DNA of 57,756 bases, taken from Candidatus Bathyarchaeum sp. (GTDB lineage Archaea > Thermoproteota > Bathyarchaeia > Bathyarchaeales > Bathyarchaeaceae). Both the position numbers and the translations under genes were made by a program. This document shows, piece after piece, positions 17,908-25,960 of the stretch (within the stretch, counting starts at the first letter, position 1; each line of letters starts with the position of its first letter). The notes under the pieces were generated by a model. The model worked only from the letters and a program-made list of their open reading frames with translations, searched no databases and was not told the origin of the DNA. Location of the stretch: positions 1 to 57,756 of the forward strand of contig JAFGGM010000054.1 in the NCBI GenBank assembly GCA_016930555.1. The letters are read 5' to 3'.

Positions 17908-18465
17908 CTAAATGAATCCTAAATGTTCAAGAAGTATTTTCAGTCCAATAACAAGTAATATTATGCCACCTAATGATTCGATTCTGCTTTTTAGAACACG
18001 CCCAAATCTGCCTCCAAGATAGACACCAAAAAAAGACAACGAAAAAGTGACAACTCCAGTTACGATTGCGGGAATTATGATTGCAACCTGTAGAAGAGAA
18101 AGGCTGAGACCAACAGCCAAAGCATCGATGCTAGTTGCAATCGACAACACTAGCAGCACTTTGATGCTGAGCGAAGCAACAAGAGTATCAGATTCATTTT
18201 TGATAGATTCATAAATCATTTTGGCACCAATAAATGCTAGAAGGAAAAAAGCTACCCAATGGTCATAATCTGCAATTAAATCTATGATATGCACGCCAGC
18301 AAACCATCCAATGACTGGCATAATTGCTTGAAAGAATCCGAAGAATACAGCTATTTTGAGGGCTTTAGTGGCTTGGAATGTTTTGGTTGCTAATCCATTT
18401 GCTATAGATACTGAAAACGAGTCCATTGCAAGTCCTAAAGCAATTAAAAGCACTGTTATGTCCAT
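17908..18465 (-). CDS. mntP: MntP-type manganese efflux pump
   Basis: 185 residues with six transmembrane segments. The two inverted repeats carry the conserved acidic signatures: LLIALGLAMDSFSVSIANGL at the N-terminus and ATSIDALAVGLSLSLLQVAI in the middle, with GAKMIYES between. These Asp residues are needed for manganese export in MntP proteins. The start ATG 18465 is the only plausible one. Substrate is assigned by family. Confidence 0.9.
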   Translation of the reverse strand: MDITVLLIALGLAMDSFSVSIANGLATKTFQATKALKIAVFFGFFQAIMPVIGWFAGVHIIDLIADYDHWVAFFLLAFIGAKMIYESIKNESDTLVASLSIKVLLVLSIATSIDALAVGLSLSLLQVAIIIPAIVTGVVTFSLSFFGVYLGGRFGRVLKSRIESLGGIILLVIGLKILLEHLGFI

Positions 18466-18629
18466 TCTTCTTCACTTTCGGAAAGATTATGCTTTTGAAT
18501 GCAGATGCCCCTAAAAAGATTTCTGAGCTGTCAAGTTAAGTGTAAAAGTTGCTTGATGTATAATCGCCACTAAACATTCTATTTGCTGACTGACAAAAAA
18601 TGGGGGTTGTCCCCCAGTTGGCATGTGGG

Positions 18630-19187
18630 CTATACAATATATCGGTATGCTTCGTATTTTCCTGCAGTTGTGCTATTTCTGATGACCCTAACTATGTCGC
18701 CTGGCTTGCCACCTACAGCTATTATGGCAGGGTCGTGAGCATTGATTCGGGGCAACTGGTAGGCTTGCACCTTATGTTCTTCCAGAAACTGTGCTTTTTC
18801 TTCCGGTGTGAGAAGTTCATGCTTTGACACAAAATCGTGGTCGAAAATTTGGAAAGACGGAAAGATTTTGGGAATAAGTTCGATTTTGCTTTGTTTAGCG
18901 CGGGTTTTGGCTGTGTGAGTGTATTTTCCGATTGTAGTAATGATTCCTTTCTCAATTTTGGCGTCGTCCATAGCTTTTTTGAGTTGAGTCACATATGCGA
19001 CGCCTACTGTTCCGTCAGTGGTGACAGCCCAGATGATCGTTTCCTTGCCATCTTTCATTTTGACGGTGTAGCTGATGGCATTCTTTATGTCTTCTCTTTT
19101 TAGTATCTTATAACCACGAAGCTTTATGAGAACCGTAGTTTTCTTCTCCACCAAAGTTTCTTCAGAACTCAAATACTCATTCCTCAA
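18630..19187 (-). CDS. rpoH: RNA polymerase subunit H with eukaryote-like N-terminal jaw domain (Rpb5-like)
   Basis: 185 residues. Residues about 117-185 are the universal RpoH/Rpb5 assembly domain: KHELLTPEEKAQFLEEHKVQ, QLPRINAHDPAIIAVGGKPG, IVRVIRNSTTAGKYEAYRYI. Most archaeal RpoH proteins are only this domain, about 80 residues. Here residues 15-110 add a restriction-nuclease-like domain (LIKLRGYKILKREDIKNAIS, KETIIWAVTTDGTVGVAYVT, KKAMDDAKIEKGIITTIGKY, KIELIPKIFPSFQIF) that follows the order of eukaryotic Rpb5. The TATA box TTTAAATA (19195-19202) lies so close that initiation may be at a downstream TTG (19172 or 19154), which would not touch the jaw. It is not next to rpoB. Confidence 0.9.
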   Translation of the reverse strand: MRNEYLSSEETLVEKKTTVLIKLRGYKILKREDIKNAISYTVKMKDGKETIIWAVTTDGTVGVAYVTQLKKAMDDAKIEKGIITTIGKYTHTAKTRAKQSKIELIPKIFPSFQIFDHDFVSKHELLTPEEKAQFLEEHKVQAYQLPRINAHDPAIIAVGGKPGDIVRVIRNSTTAGKYEAYRYIV

Positions 19188-19250
19188 GCTAAGGTATTTA
19201 AAGGGAAAACTGTCTGCAAACCCTTAAACTTTACGCTAATTTCAGCTCGT

Positions 19251-19478
19251 TTACTGTTCAGTTACAGTAATTATCGACACGGGACAGGAATCTTCTGCCT
19301 CTCTGGCGCCTTCAATCTCCTCATCATCGAAAACTCCTGAGGATGCGTTAGCGTCAGTGTCTCCTCCAATCACAGTTGACTTTCCATCATCGTCTGGTTC
19401 AAAGTGGGACGGGTCCAAACTATAGCAGGTGCCACAGGCAATGCATCCCCCGCGTTCAATCTCAATCTTATATTTCAT
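19251..19478 (-). CDS. Single-cluster ferredoxin
   Basis: 75 residues from ATG 19478 (four residues longer if 19490 is used). The cluster ligands are CIACGTC near residues 12-18 and a distal CPVS near 65. The acidic middle (EPDDDGKSTVIGGDTDANAS) and acidic C-terminal helix are typical of one-cluster 4Fe-4S or 3Fe-4S ferredoxins. It is a soluble low-potential electron carrier, possibly serving CODH/ACS or other ferredoxin enzymes. Monocistronic. Confidence 0.85.
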   Translation of the reverse strand: MKYKIEIERGGCIACGTCYSLDPSHFEPDDDGKSTVIGGDTDANASSGVFDDEEIEGAREAEDSCPVSIITVTEQ

Positions 19479-19741
19479 AAAATTCACCACTACAAGTTCT
19501 GTGTTTAGACAATAAAATTTTTGCTGTCTAAACGACCACTAGCTATACTTGTAGCCTAATAGAGTTACCTTGTTAAAAACAGTATTTTTCAGAAAAATCA
19601 AGAGAACTGAAAAAAGGTTACCGACCTACTGGTTTGTGGTTTAGATCGTTCTACAAATCTATACACGTTCAGACAAACCATACAGAACAATTATATGACT
19701 TTGTTCATCCTTAAGTGAAAACGTAACTCGGTGAAAAACAC

Positions 19742-20479
19742 ATGGACCCAAGAGATATTGTGTTAGGTGGAATTTGTGGTGCACTGTATGCAGTAGCAGG
19801 AATTTTAATCTACAATCTTTTACCAATTACCGCTCCAGGAATAGGTGTTGTCAGGTTCTGGCCTTCACTTGTTATCCCTGCAGTTTTCGCAGTTCTCTTC
19901 GGACCAAAGGTCGGTGGTATAGGTGGAGCGCTAGGAATTTTCGTCAGTGATACCCTAATTCACAATGACCCCTTACTAAGTTTAACTGTTGGGGTCACAT
20001 CAAATTATGTAGGATTCTATCTTATTGGTCTAATTTCCCGAAAAACCATTAATTGGAAAAAAACTCTAGGAATTTCAGCTGTAGTTGTGGCTTTGCTTTC
20101 ACTAACCATGGGGTATGTGTTGTTTATTTACGTCTCAGTTAATGCCACAATCCTGTTCATTAGTCTAGTTATTGCTACTTACCTGGTTACAGTTTTGATC
20201 GGATTCAAGTGGTCTACTTGGAGAAGTTATGGACTAGGTTCAATGGTTGGTCTTGGCGTCGCAAGCTCAATAATAGGTATAGGCGTTTGGGCATACAGTC
20301 ATATCTTTCTGTTACCCGCTAATGTGAGTGCAACTTCCAATTTGCCCATATCCACAGCTGCGGTATGGTTCATATGGACGTTTGCAACGGAGATACCCTT
20401 TCTAATAACACTAGGTCCACCAATATTAAAGGCATGTTATAAGGCGTTTCCATCGTTAGCTCCCAAACCTGAAAAGTAG
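19742..20479 (+). CDS. ECF transporter S-component, possibly for pantothenate or a precursor
   Basis: 245 residues, six to seven transmembrane segments, highly hydrophobic. The N-terminal helix (IVLGGICGALYAVAGILIYN) and the following VVRFWPSLVIPAVFAVLFGP and GGIGGALGIFVSDTL look like ECF substrate-binding components. It is followed 12 bases later by pantoate kinase and then coaD on the same strand. Together they form a CoA-synthesis cluster, so pantothenate, pantoate or a related vitamin is a reasonable substrate. Substrate is inferred from context; no energising EcfA/T genes are in the window. Confidence 0.65.
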   Translation: MDPRDIVLGGICGALYAVAGILIYNLLPITAPGIGVVRFWPSLVIPAVFAVLFGPKVGGIGGALGIFVSDTLIHNDPLLSLTVGVTSNYVGFYLIGLISRKTINWKKTLGISAVVVALLSLTMGYVLFIYVSVNATILFISLVIATYLVTVLIGFKWSTWRSYGLGSMVGLGVASSIIGIGVWAYSHIFLLPANVSATSNLPISTAAVWFIWTFATEIPFLITLGPPILKACYKAFPSLAPKPEK

Positions 20480-20491
20480 GAGGAAACTGGC

Positions 20492-21421
20492 ATGCTAAAG
20501 CGTGAGACAGCATTCAGTCCGGCTGGAATCAGCAGCTTTTTCGAAATCTGCGACAAAACTATTGATGGGGTATTGATTGCTGACCATGAGCGCGTTGGCG
20601 CTAGGGGTGGAGGCTTTTCTCCTGACAAAGGAGTTACAACTGAAGTTATCGTGGATGAGGCTGAGGAAAGTCATGTGCAAGTGGTCATTAACGGAGAAAA
20701 CTGTCCAGAGGCTACAACAACAAAATTGGTTGTTGAAATGCTGACTTCTAAGGTTTCTGAAAGCTATGCAATAACTGTCATTCATCAGGTGGATGTACCC
20801 ATTGGTGCGGGTTTCGGTTCTAGCGCTGCCGGTGCTTTAGGGGCTGCTTTGGCGTTGAGCAAAGCTTTGGGTCTTAACCTTACGTACAATCAGTTGGGCA
20901 GAATAGCTCACATAGCTGAAGTGAAATGTAAAACAGGTTTAGGAACAGTTGGTCCGTTATTGTTTGGAGGATGCGGATTAACCATCGAGCCAGGCGCGCC
21001 CGGAATCGCCCACTTAGACCGTATTCCTGTCTCCTCTGATTACAGACTCGTTGTAGGCACTTTCAGATCCTACCCAACCAAGGAGCTGCTTTGTTCTCAA
21101 AAATCTCGGGAAATAATCAACGAGTGGGGACGAAAAACCCTCAAAAGAATACTTGCTAACCCATCTCTTGAAACTTTTATGGACGCGTGTAAAGATTTTG
21201 CTGTGGGCACAGGCTTTGTTACAGACCGCGTTCAGAAGCTAATGAAGTTGGCTGAGAAAGCTGGAGCTGTTGGAGCAGCACAGAATATGCTAGGAGAGGC
21301 GGTTCATGCTTTGGTTACATTTGAGAAGATGGACCATGTTTATGATGCTTTCAGGACAGTTTTGCCTGAAGAAAAGATTATTACAGCCAAAATTGACTCT
21401 CAAGGTGCACGTATTAGGTGA
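20492..21421 (+). CDS. Pantoate kinase (GHMP family)
   Basis: 309 residues. It phosphorylates pantoate in the archaeal CoA pathway. The GHMP ATP-binding motif is VPIGAGFGSSAAGALGAALA (residues about 103-122). Other family features are SPAGISSFFEICDK at the N-terminus, GGCGLTIEPGAPG and the C-terminal GAVGAAQNMLGEAVHALV. The start ATG 20492 has TAGGAGGAAAC upstream. It partners with phosphopantothenate synthetase, which is not in the window. It is tightly linked to the S-component gene and to coaD. Confidence 0.9.
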   Translation: MLKRETAFSPAGISSFFEICDKTIDGVLIADHERVGARGGGFSPDKGVTTEVIVDEAEESHVQVVINGENCPEATTTKLVVEMLTSKVSESYAITVIHQVDVPIGAGFGSSAAGALGAALALSKALGLNLTYNQLGRIAHIAEVKCKTGLGTVGPLLFGGCGLTIEPGAPGIAHLDRIPVSSDYRLVVGTFRSYPTKELLCSQKSREIINEWGRKTLKRILANPSLETFMDACKDFAVGTGFVTDRVQKLMKLAEKAGAVGAAQNMLGEAVHALVTFEKMDHVYDAFRTVLPEEKIITAKIDSQGARIR

Positions 21422-21430
21422 TGAAAGGCC

Positions 21431-21901
21431 GTGAAGAATACGTTTGAGACTGTGGCTGTTGGCGGCACTTTTGACCTGTTTCATAAAGGACACCGAGCAT
21501 TACTCCGAAAGGCATTCAAGGTTGGAAACCGTGTTCTCATAGGTCTCTGTTCTGACGATTTTGTGAAGAAGATGAGAAAGCCTCATGGAATCGCATCGTA
21601 TACTGAACGTCTTGAAGAGCTGGAAAAGCTACTGAAAAAGAGAGGCGTGTTGGAGCGGGCGGAGATTTCACCCTTAGATGATGAGTATGGGCTCACATTG
21701 TCAGATACACGGATTGACGCTATAGTTGTGAGTGCGGAAACGGAACCGCGGGCTCACAAAATTAACGAAAAACGTAAGAGTCTTGGGATGGCGCCTCTGC
21801 CGATTGTTGAGGTGGAGATGGTTCTTTCTGAAGACCTTTATCCAATTTCGTCTACCCGCATCTGGTTCGAGGAAATTGACAGGGAAGGAAATTTGCTCTA
21901 A
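21431..21901 (+). CDS. coaD: Phosphopantetheine adenylyltransferase, archaeal type
   Basis: 156 residues from GTG 21431. It transfers AMP to 4'-phosphopantetheine in CoA synthesis. The nucleotidyltransferase motif is VAVGGTFDLFHKGHRALLRK (residues 8-27, with the HxGH-type signature as HKGH) and the second motif ISSTRIWF lies near the C-terminus. IDAIVVSAETEP is also typical. It starts 9 bases after the pantoate kinase stop and belongs to the same operon. Confidence 0.92.
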   Translation: MKNTFETVAVGGTFDLFHKGHRALLRKAFKVGNRVLIGLCSDDFVKKMRKPHGIASYTERLEELEKLLKKRGVLERAEISPLDDEYGLTLSDTRIDAIVVSAETEPRAHKINEKRKSLGMAPLPIVEVEMVLSEDLYPISSTRIWFEEIDREGNLL

Positions 21902-21976
21902 ATTTATTTTCACAATAGAAATGAAGATTGTTTTAGGCCCCTTTTTGCATCTATCTAGGTTAGAGAAGGTTGTGCT

Positions 21977-22450
21977 TTGAAGAGAACAGGGGTTACGAGT
22001 CTTCCGCTTCATTCTGGTAAAGCCCCGCGATGGCTTGTTTTCCGAATGCAGAAACTCGCTAACGAGATGGTTACCATAATGATTGACGAGTATGGCGTGG
22101 ACATGTTTCTTAGACGTGTCTCGGACCCATTCTGGTTTCAGGCCTTAGGTTGCGTCTTAGGGTATGACTGGCATTCGTCAGGAGTCACCACTGTTTTAAC
22201 AGGCATTCTGAAAACGGCAATAAACAAGAGGGAGCTGGGCGTGACTGTTTGCGGCGGCAAGGGCAAAACCTCCCGTAAAACTCCTGAAGAAATCGAATTC
22301 TTAGGAGAAAAGTACAGTTTTTCAGAAGACAAACTCGATAGATTACTGTATGCCAGCCGAATGAGCGCAAAGGTTGACAGCACTGCAATTCAGGCAGGTT
22401 ATCCTCTGTATCCAACCCATCTCACCGTGAACAACACGCCTCTACACTAG
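21977..22450 (+). pseudogene. DUF763 gene, 5' part, cut by an integrated element
   Basis: From TTG 21977 the product reads KRTGVTSLPLHSGKAPRWLV, FWFQALGCVLGYDWHSSGVT, GVTVCGGKGKTSRKTPEEIE and AIQAGYPLY, all DUF763. At 22412 the gene is interrupted by the 21-bp repeat; the frame then runs 12 more codons into element DNA and stops at 22450. The rest of the gene resumes at 26396 in register (PLY then HHAFFVTEG). Joined, the parts give about 372 residues, the expected DUF763 length. The function of DUF763 is unknown; its C-terminal half has a helix-hairpin-helix. Confidence 0.9.
22392..22412 (+). repeat. attL: left copy of the 21-bp attachment core
   Basis: The sequence begins aggcaggttatcc and ends ctctgtatc. 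It is identical to 26375-26395. The bases on each side differ between copies, so the core is exactly 21 bp. It lies within DUF763 codons for Q-A-G-Y-P-L-Y. Confidence 0.9.
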
Positions 22451-22464
22451 AATACGCATGGCAC

Positions 22465-23304
22465 ATGAAGAAAAAAGGACTATCACAAGCAACAATCAAA
22501 ACAAGAACATACCTGTTGAGCAAGCTCATAAAACTAGGAGCAGACCTAAACAACCCTGATACCGTAGAAACAATAATAGCAACACATGACTGGAAAAACC
22601 CTTACAAAAAGAACTACGCCAACGCCTACAAAGCATACACCAACTACAAAAAAATACAATGGGAAAAACCAAAAATCACAATAACACAAAAAGAACCATT
22701 CCTACCAACAGACGAAGAAGTAAAACAGCTAATATCAGGAACATCAAAAACGGTCAGCACCCTAATCCAACTTTTATACGAAACAGGAATCAGAATCGGA
22801 GAAGCAAACGCGCTCCAATGGACTGACATAGATTTAAAATCCAATCAAATCAGAATCAATTGCCCAGAAAAAGGAAGCAACGCGCGAACCCTGAAAATCT
22901 CAGACACACTGACAACAATGCTTAACAAACTTACCCGAAGAAAAGACAATAACATCTTCAACCCAAGAACACGAACAATAAGCACAATATTCAGCAGACA
23001 AAGAAAAAGACTAGCCGAAAAACTGCAAAACCCTAGAATCAAACAAATCCACTTCCATACACTAAGACACCTAAAAGCAACAACAGAATACTACAAAACA
23101 AAAGACATCCTTCATGTAAAATACATTCTAGGACACAAAAGGCTAGACACTACACAAAGATACGCACACTACCAACCATTCCAAAAGGAAAAATACCACT
23201 GCAAAGTAGCCAAAACCCAAGAAGAAATCACAGACCTAATAGAAAACGGATTCGAATATGTAACCGAACAAGAAGGACTAAAATACTTCCGCAAAAGGAA
23301 GTAA
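22465..23304 (+). CDS. Tyrosine recombinase (archaeal XerA/phage integrase family)
   Basis: 279 residues from ATG 22465. The N-terminal SAM-like domain (residues 1-75) includes KKKGLSQATIKTRTYLLSKL. The catalytic domain has the Arg in LLYETGIRIGEANALQWTDI, HTLRHLKATTEYY (His-x-x-Arg), LGHKRLDTTQRYAHY with the conserved His and the Tyr nucleophile. It would integrate and excise the element at the 21-bp core. No Shine-Dalgarno precedes the ATG, and the frame stays open upstream through the att core, so the N-terminus in the circular form may be longer. Codons are A-rich, following the element's composition. Confidence 0.9.
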   Translation: MKKKGLSQATIKTRTYLLSKLIKLGADLNNPDTVETIIATHDWKNPYKKNYANAYKAYTNYKKIQWEKPKITITQKEPFLPTDEEVKQLISGTSKTVSTLIQLLYETGIRIGEANALQWTDIDLKSNQIRINCPEKGSNARTLKISDTLTTMLNKLTRRKDNNIFNPRTRTISTIFSRQRKRLAEKLQNPRIKQIHFHTLRHLKATTEYYKTKDILHVKYILGHKRLDTTQRYAHYQPFQKEKYHCKVAKTQEEITDLIENGFEYVTEQEGLKYFRKRK

Positions 23305-23305
23305 A

Positions 23306-23322
23306 ACCCTCTTTTTTTAACA
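23306..23322 (+). terminator. T-rich terminator after integrase
   Basis: CCCTC followed by seven T directly after the integrase stop. A T-run alone is enough for archaeal termination. Confidence 0.4.
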
Positions 23323-23499
23323 ATCAATAAACATTGAATCCCAACAATCTTTATGATACAACTTCCTAGAAAACTTACTACCTACACTAACAACAAAATC
23401 ACCAACATACAAAAACTTATCACACTTGTAACAAAAAACCTCACCATAAAGCACAAGGAATGTAGAATATCTAGCATCATCTAAGATATATTCAGGCAA
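23317..23499 (-). CDS. Small zinc-finger protein of the element
   Basis: 60 residues. CYKC near residue 23 and HKDC near 49, with two further Cys at the C-terminus region, make a CxxC...HxxC zinc site in GEVFCYKCDKFLYVGDFVVS and SRKLYHKDCWDSMFIDC. It resembles small LIM-like or viral zinc-finger proteins. It is convergent with the integrase and its C-terminus abuts the integrase terminator. Function is unknown; a DNA-binding or regulatory role is likely in such an element. Confidence 0.55.
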   Translation of the reverse strand: MPEYILDDARYSTFLVLYGEVFCYKCDKFLYVGDFVVSVGSKFSRKLYHKDCWDSMFIDC

Positions 23500-23529
23500 T
23501 CGCTAAACCTCCAAAAAAGAACGCTCGTC

Positions 23530-23546
23530 AGGCATCTTCGATGCCT
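23530..23546. repeat. Short hairpin between two element genes
   Basis: AGGCATC (23530-23536) and GATGCCT (23540-23546) pair with a TTC loop; an A-rich run follows on the top strand. It may act as an RNA stem or processing signal between the two small genes. Confidence 0.4.
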
Positions 23547-23620
23547 TCCTCGAAAAAAAAGAAAAAAAAGAATAAAACCACTCCGAAAACGCCTCAAAAA
23601 AGGTTCTTTTTCAATCAAAT

Positions 23621-23866
23621 TTAACGAATCCCACGAACAACCCTTACAACCATCTTCTTCTTACAATCCCAAACACTACAACCCATGAAAATATCACGAA
23701 CATCAGTAATACTCAAATTCTTAGGAAAATAAGGACAAATCCACAAAATCTCACCAGTATTTCCATAATCAACAATCTTACACCCAACAAAATTTGAATC
23801 GTCAAAATGCTTACCATTAGGATACTTACAAAGCATGTTTTCTTTAAAAGGACACAAATCACCCAT
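23621..23866 (-). CDS. Small Cys-rich protein of the element
   Basis: 81 residues with Cys in CPFKENMLCKYPNG, VGCKIVDY, WICPYFP and GCSVWDCKKK. The pattern suggests two metal sites. A basic tail (KKKMVVRVVRGIR) suggests nucleic-acid binding. It sits downstream of rep on the same strand. No family is recognised. Confidence 0.5.
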   Translation of the reverse strand: MGDLCPFKENMLCKYPNGKHFDDSNFVGCKIVDYGNTGEILWICPYFPKNLSITDVRDIFMGCSVWDCKKKMVVRVVRGIR

Positions 23867-23979
23867 CTTAATTTACCATCCTAAAGCCAAAGGAGAGGAG
23901 AGAGGACAGAGGTGAAAATCCTCCTCCTCCTAATCCCACAACCCAACCCTTACCCAAAACAAACATCTCTAAAAACAAA

Positions 23980-25311
23980 TCAAGCAACTCCAACATGAAT
24001 ACACATCCTATGAACAGGACGTTTACCGTCCAACATCCTCAACTGAGACACATCGGTAATAGGTTGATGACACAAAGCACAATGCTTATAGAACGGAGAA
24101 GGTTCGGGAGCCTCAATACCAGCAACCGCAAAGGATTCCTCATACGCCTGATAAGCAGACTCATAATCCAACTCCTTAGCATCCGCTATTACACCTCCTC
24201 CCTTAGAACGACTAGGCGCAACCCTCCACACAACATTATCATCCTCATCACGATAATCCAAATACAAATCCTCACCATACTTACCCTCACCAACAAGTTG
24301 ACCAATAGCCAACTTACCAAGATACTCAATACGCTCCAACTCAGAGCCACAAATAGGACACAGTTTCTTACGAATCTCAGCAGTAAACTTCAACTTACGA
24401 TAACTGCAAATCCCAAACCAAGTAACAATACTACTCCGCTTCTTACCTTCAGACTTCTGATAACTAGCATGAGTTAATTGATACCATAAGGTTCCACCAA
24501 CAGTAATACGCTTATCCATAACCTTACTATAATAACCAGTCTCCTGATACAACGCCCAACGCTTCGCATTAAAACCATCACAACCAACCTTACAATCAAA
24601 ACGAGAAGGACAACTACGACACTTAAAACCGCCCTCAACAAAACCAAGAATATGCCAATGAGGACTATAAAACCAACCCTTACCACCTCTTTCATAACGA
24701 AAAGCATGAAAAATCAAACAACCACCACTAACACCAAGACGCTCCATAAACTTAACAGCCTTACTACGAGCCTCCTTCAAAGACAAACCATAATCAGAAG
24801 AAGCAATACTCAAAATAATATGCTCAACCAAACCATGACCAGAAACAGCCTTCAAACGGTCAGAAGCACGAAAAGCCTCACGAACAGCCCAACCAAACTT
24901 AAAACACTTAGGACAATCAGGCTTATAACAATAACAAGGACGCTTCTGAACATACACGTTACCAGCAAAATTACGACCATCCAAACGAGTCACATTATGC
25001 TTATGAACATTCAAACAACCCTTCAACTTCTTATTCAGATACATGCCACACATATGATTAGTCACTTCACCATGACCAACCAACCAAAAATCACCATGCC
25101 GACCCCAAGAGTCAGGCAAATTAATCTCAGGAACCACATCTACAAAACTTTTATTCTCAGACTGAGGTTGCTCATCATCCTCAATATCTTCAAAGCCAAT
25201 CTCAGAATCTTCAACTAACCTATCAACATTGTTTAGTAACGATAATAGCTCAACATTGTCGCCACTGACTTCATCCAACGAAACACCAAACTCAATAGAC
25301 CTATCGACCAT
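23980..25311 (-). CDS. rep: HUH-family rolling-circle replication initiator (Rep)
   Basis: 443 residues from ATG 25311; the frame is open to TTG 25356. Key features: an N-terminal Cys-rich knuckle (KRPCYCYKPDCPKCF), a motif-I-like strand VEHIILSIASSD, the metal-binding HUH motif SPHWHILGF (His 218 and His 220), and the Tyr motif ETGYYSKVMDK (Tyr 260/261 with Lys 263). Then come GTLWYQLTHASY and TWFGICSYRKLKF, a segment typical of archaeal plasmid and virus Reps, and two more zinc-like pairs (CPICGSE; CALCHQP). It would nick an origin and stay attached to the 5' end through Tyr. The coding strand is T/G-rich. Confidence 0.85.
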   Translation of the reverse strand: MVDRSIEFGVSLDEVSGDNVELLSLLNNVDRLVEDSEIGFEDIEDDEQPQSENKSFVDVVPEINLPDSWGRHGDFWLVGHGEVTNHMCGMYLNKKLKGCLNVHKHNVTRLDGRNFAGNVYVQKRPCYCYKPDCPKCFKFGWAVREAFRASDRLKAVSGHGLVEHIILSIASSDYGLSLKEARSKAVKFMERLGVSGGCLIFHAFRYERGGKGWFYSPHWHILGFVEGGFKCRSCPSRFDCKVGCDGFNAKRWALYQETGYYSKVMDKRITVGGTLWYQLTHASYQKSEGKKRSSIVTWFGICSYRKLKFTAEIRKKLCPICGSELERIEYLGKLAIGQLVGEGKYGEDLYLDYRDEDDNVVWRVAPSRSKGGGVIADAKELDYESAYQAYEESFAVAGIEAPEPSPFYKHCALCHQPITDVSQLRMLDGKRPVHRMCIHVGVA

Positions 25312-25488
25312 CCATGCACCATCCAAGACACCACCGAAGTAAAACCAAACGCACAAACAATCACAATAGACAATACCAAACGTGCCTCAATACAAATGTA
25401 TCGAGTGATGTAAGAACAACTAACCACAATTGAAATATAAATAATTTGTGGACAAAAAAATTGCAAAAACAACATGAAACCATAAGTA

Positions 25489-25596
25489 GCAGGAGGGGCT
25501 GGGCAAAGTTCAGAGGTTTCACCCACTAGCGGGGTGAAAGTCGCGCCAATTCGCGCGACCAAGCCTCTCTGACTTTGCCAAGACACGCCCCCCTGC
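25489..25596. repeat. Branched palindrome, candidate rolling-circle origin or structured RNA
   Basis: Four nested stems: GCAGGAGGGGC (25489-25499) with GCCCCCCTGC (25587-25596); GGCAAAGT (25502-25509) with ACTTTGCC (25572-25579), extended by CAGAGG/CCTCTCTG; and two inner hairpins, TTTCACCC/GGGTGAAA (25517-25524 and 25532-25539) and GTCGCG/CGCGAC (25540-25545 and 25554-25559). It is much more GC-rich than its surroundings and lies just upstream of rep. Confidence 0.65.
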
Positions 25597-25888
25597 ACCG
25601 CCCTTAACTCGAAAATCAAAGAAACTTCATATAAAAAACAACATTGACCACAGCAGAATCAACTAAAAAATTAATCAATCCGCAACAAAGTTATCAACAA
25701 AAGGAAGATACAACATTACCCTTTATGAAACCCAAAGGAAGATAAATAAACTTCCTAAAAACCAACACTGAAAATCAAAACCAACTGACTCACCTACAAA
25801 GTAGCCAATACGAACAAGACCACACCTCAAAAATTCCTAAAACGGATAATACGCCAACAAACAACAAAATATTAACATTAAAACACAA

Positions 25889-25916
25889 GCCAAAATCCTC
25901 TACCTGAGATTTTGGC
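25889..25916. repeat. 9-bp stem hairpin
   Basis: GCCAAAATC (25889-25897) pairs with GATTTTGGC (25908-25916) around a 10-base loop. It is a candidate nick-site hairpin or terminator within the element. Confidence 0.5.
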
Positions 25917-25960
25917 GACAAAAATAATTACAAACAAAAAACAAAAACCCAAGTAATAGA

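Noticed and set aside
23995-25218. Long rightward frames (160 and 188 codons) opposite rep
   Set aside because: Their products are Thr/Asn/Lys-rich low-complexity strings caused by the A+C bias of the top strand. The bottom strand holds a clear Rep with conserved motifs.
25489-25596. tRNA-like cloverleaf
   Set aside because: No T-loop TTCRANY, no anticodon arm of standard size, and an outer stem of more than 7 bp. I call it a palindromic DNA structure instead.
23317-25620. CRISPR array in the repeat-rich element
   Set aside because: Repeats are only three, unevenly spaced, and have no spacer pattern.
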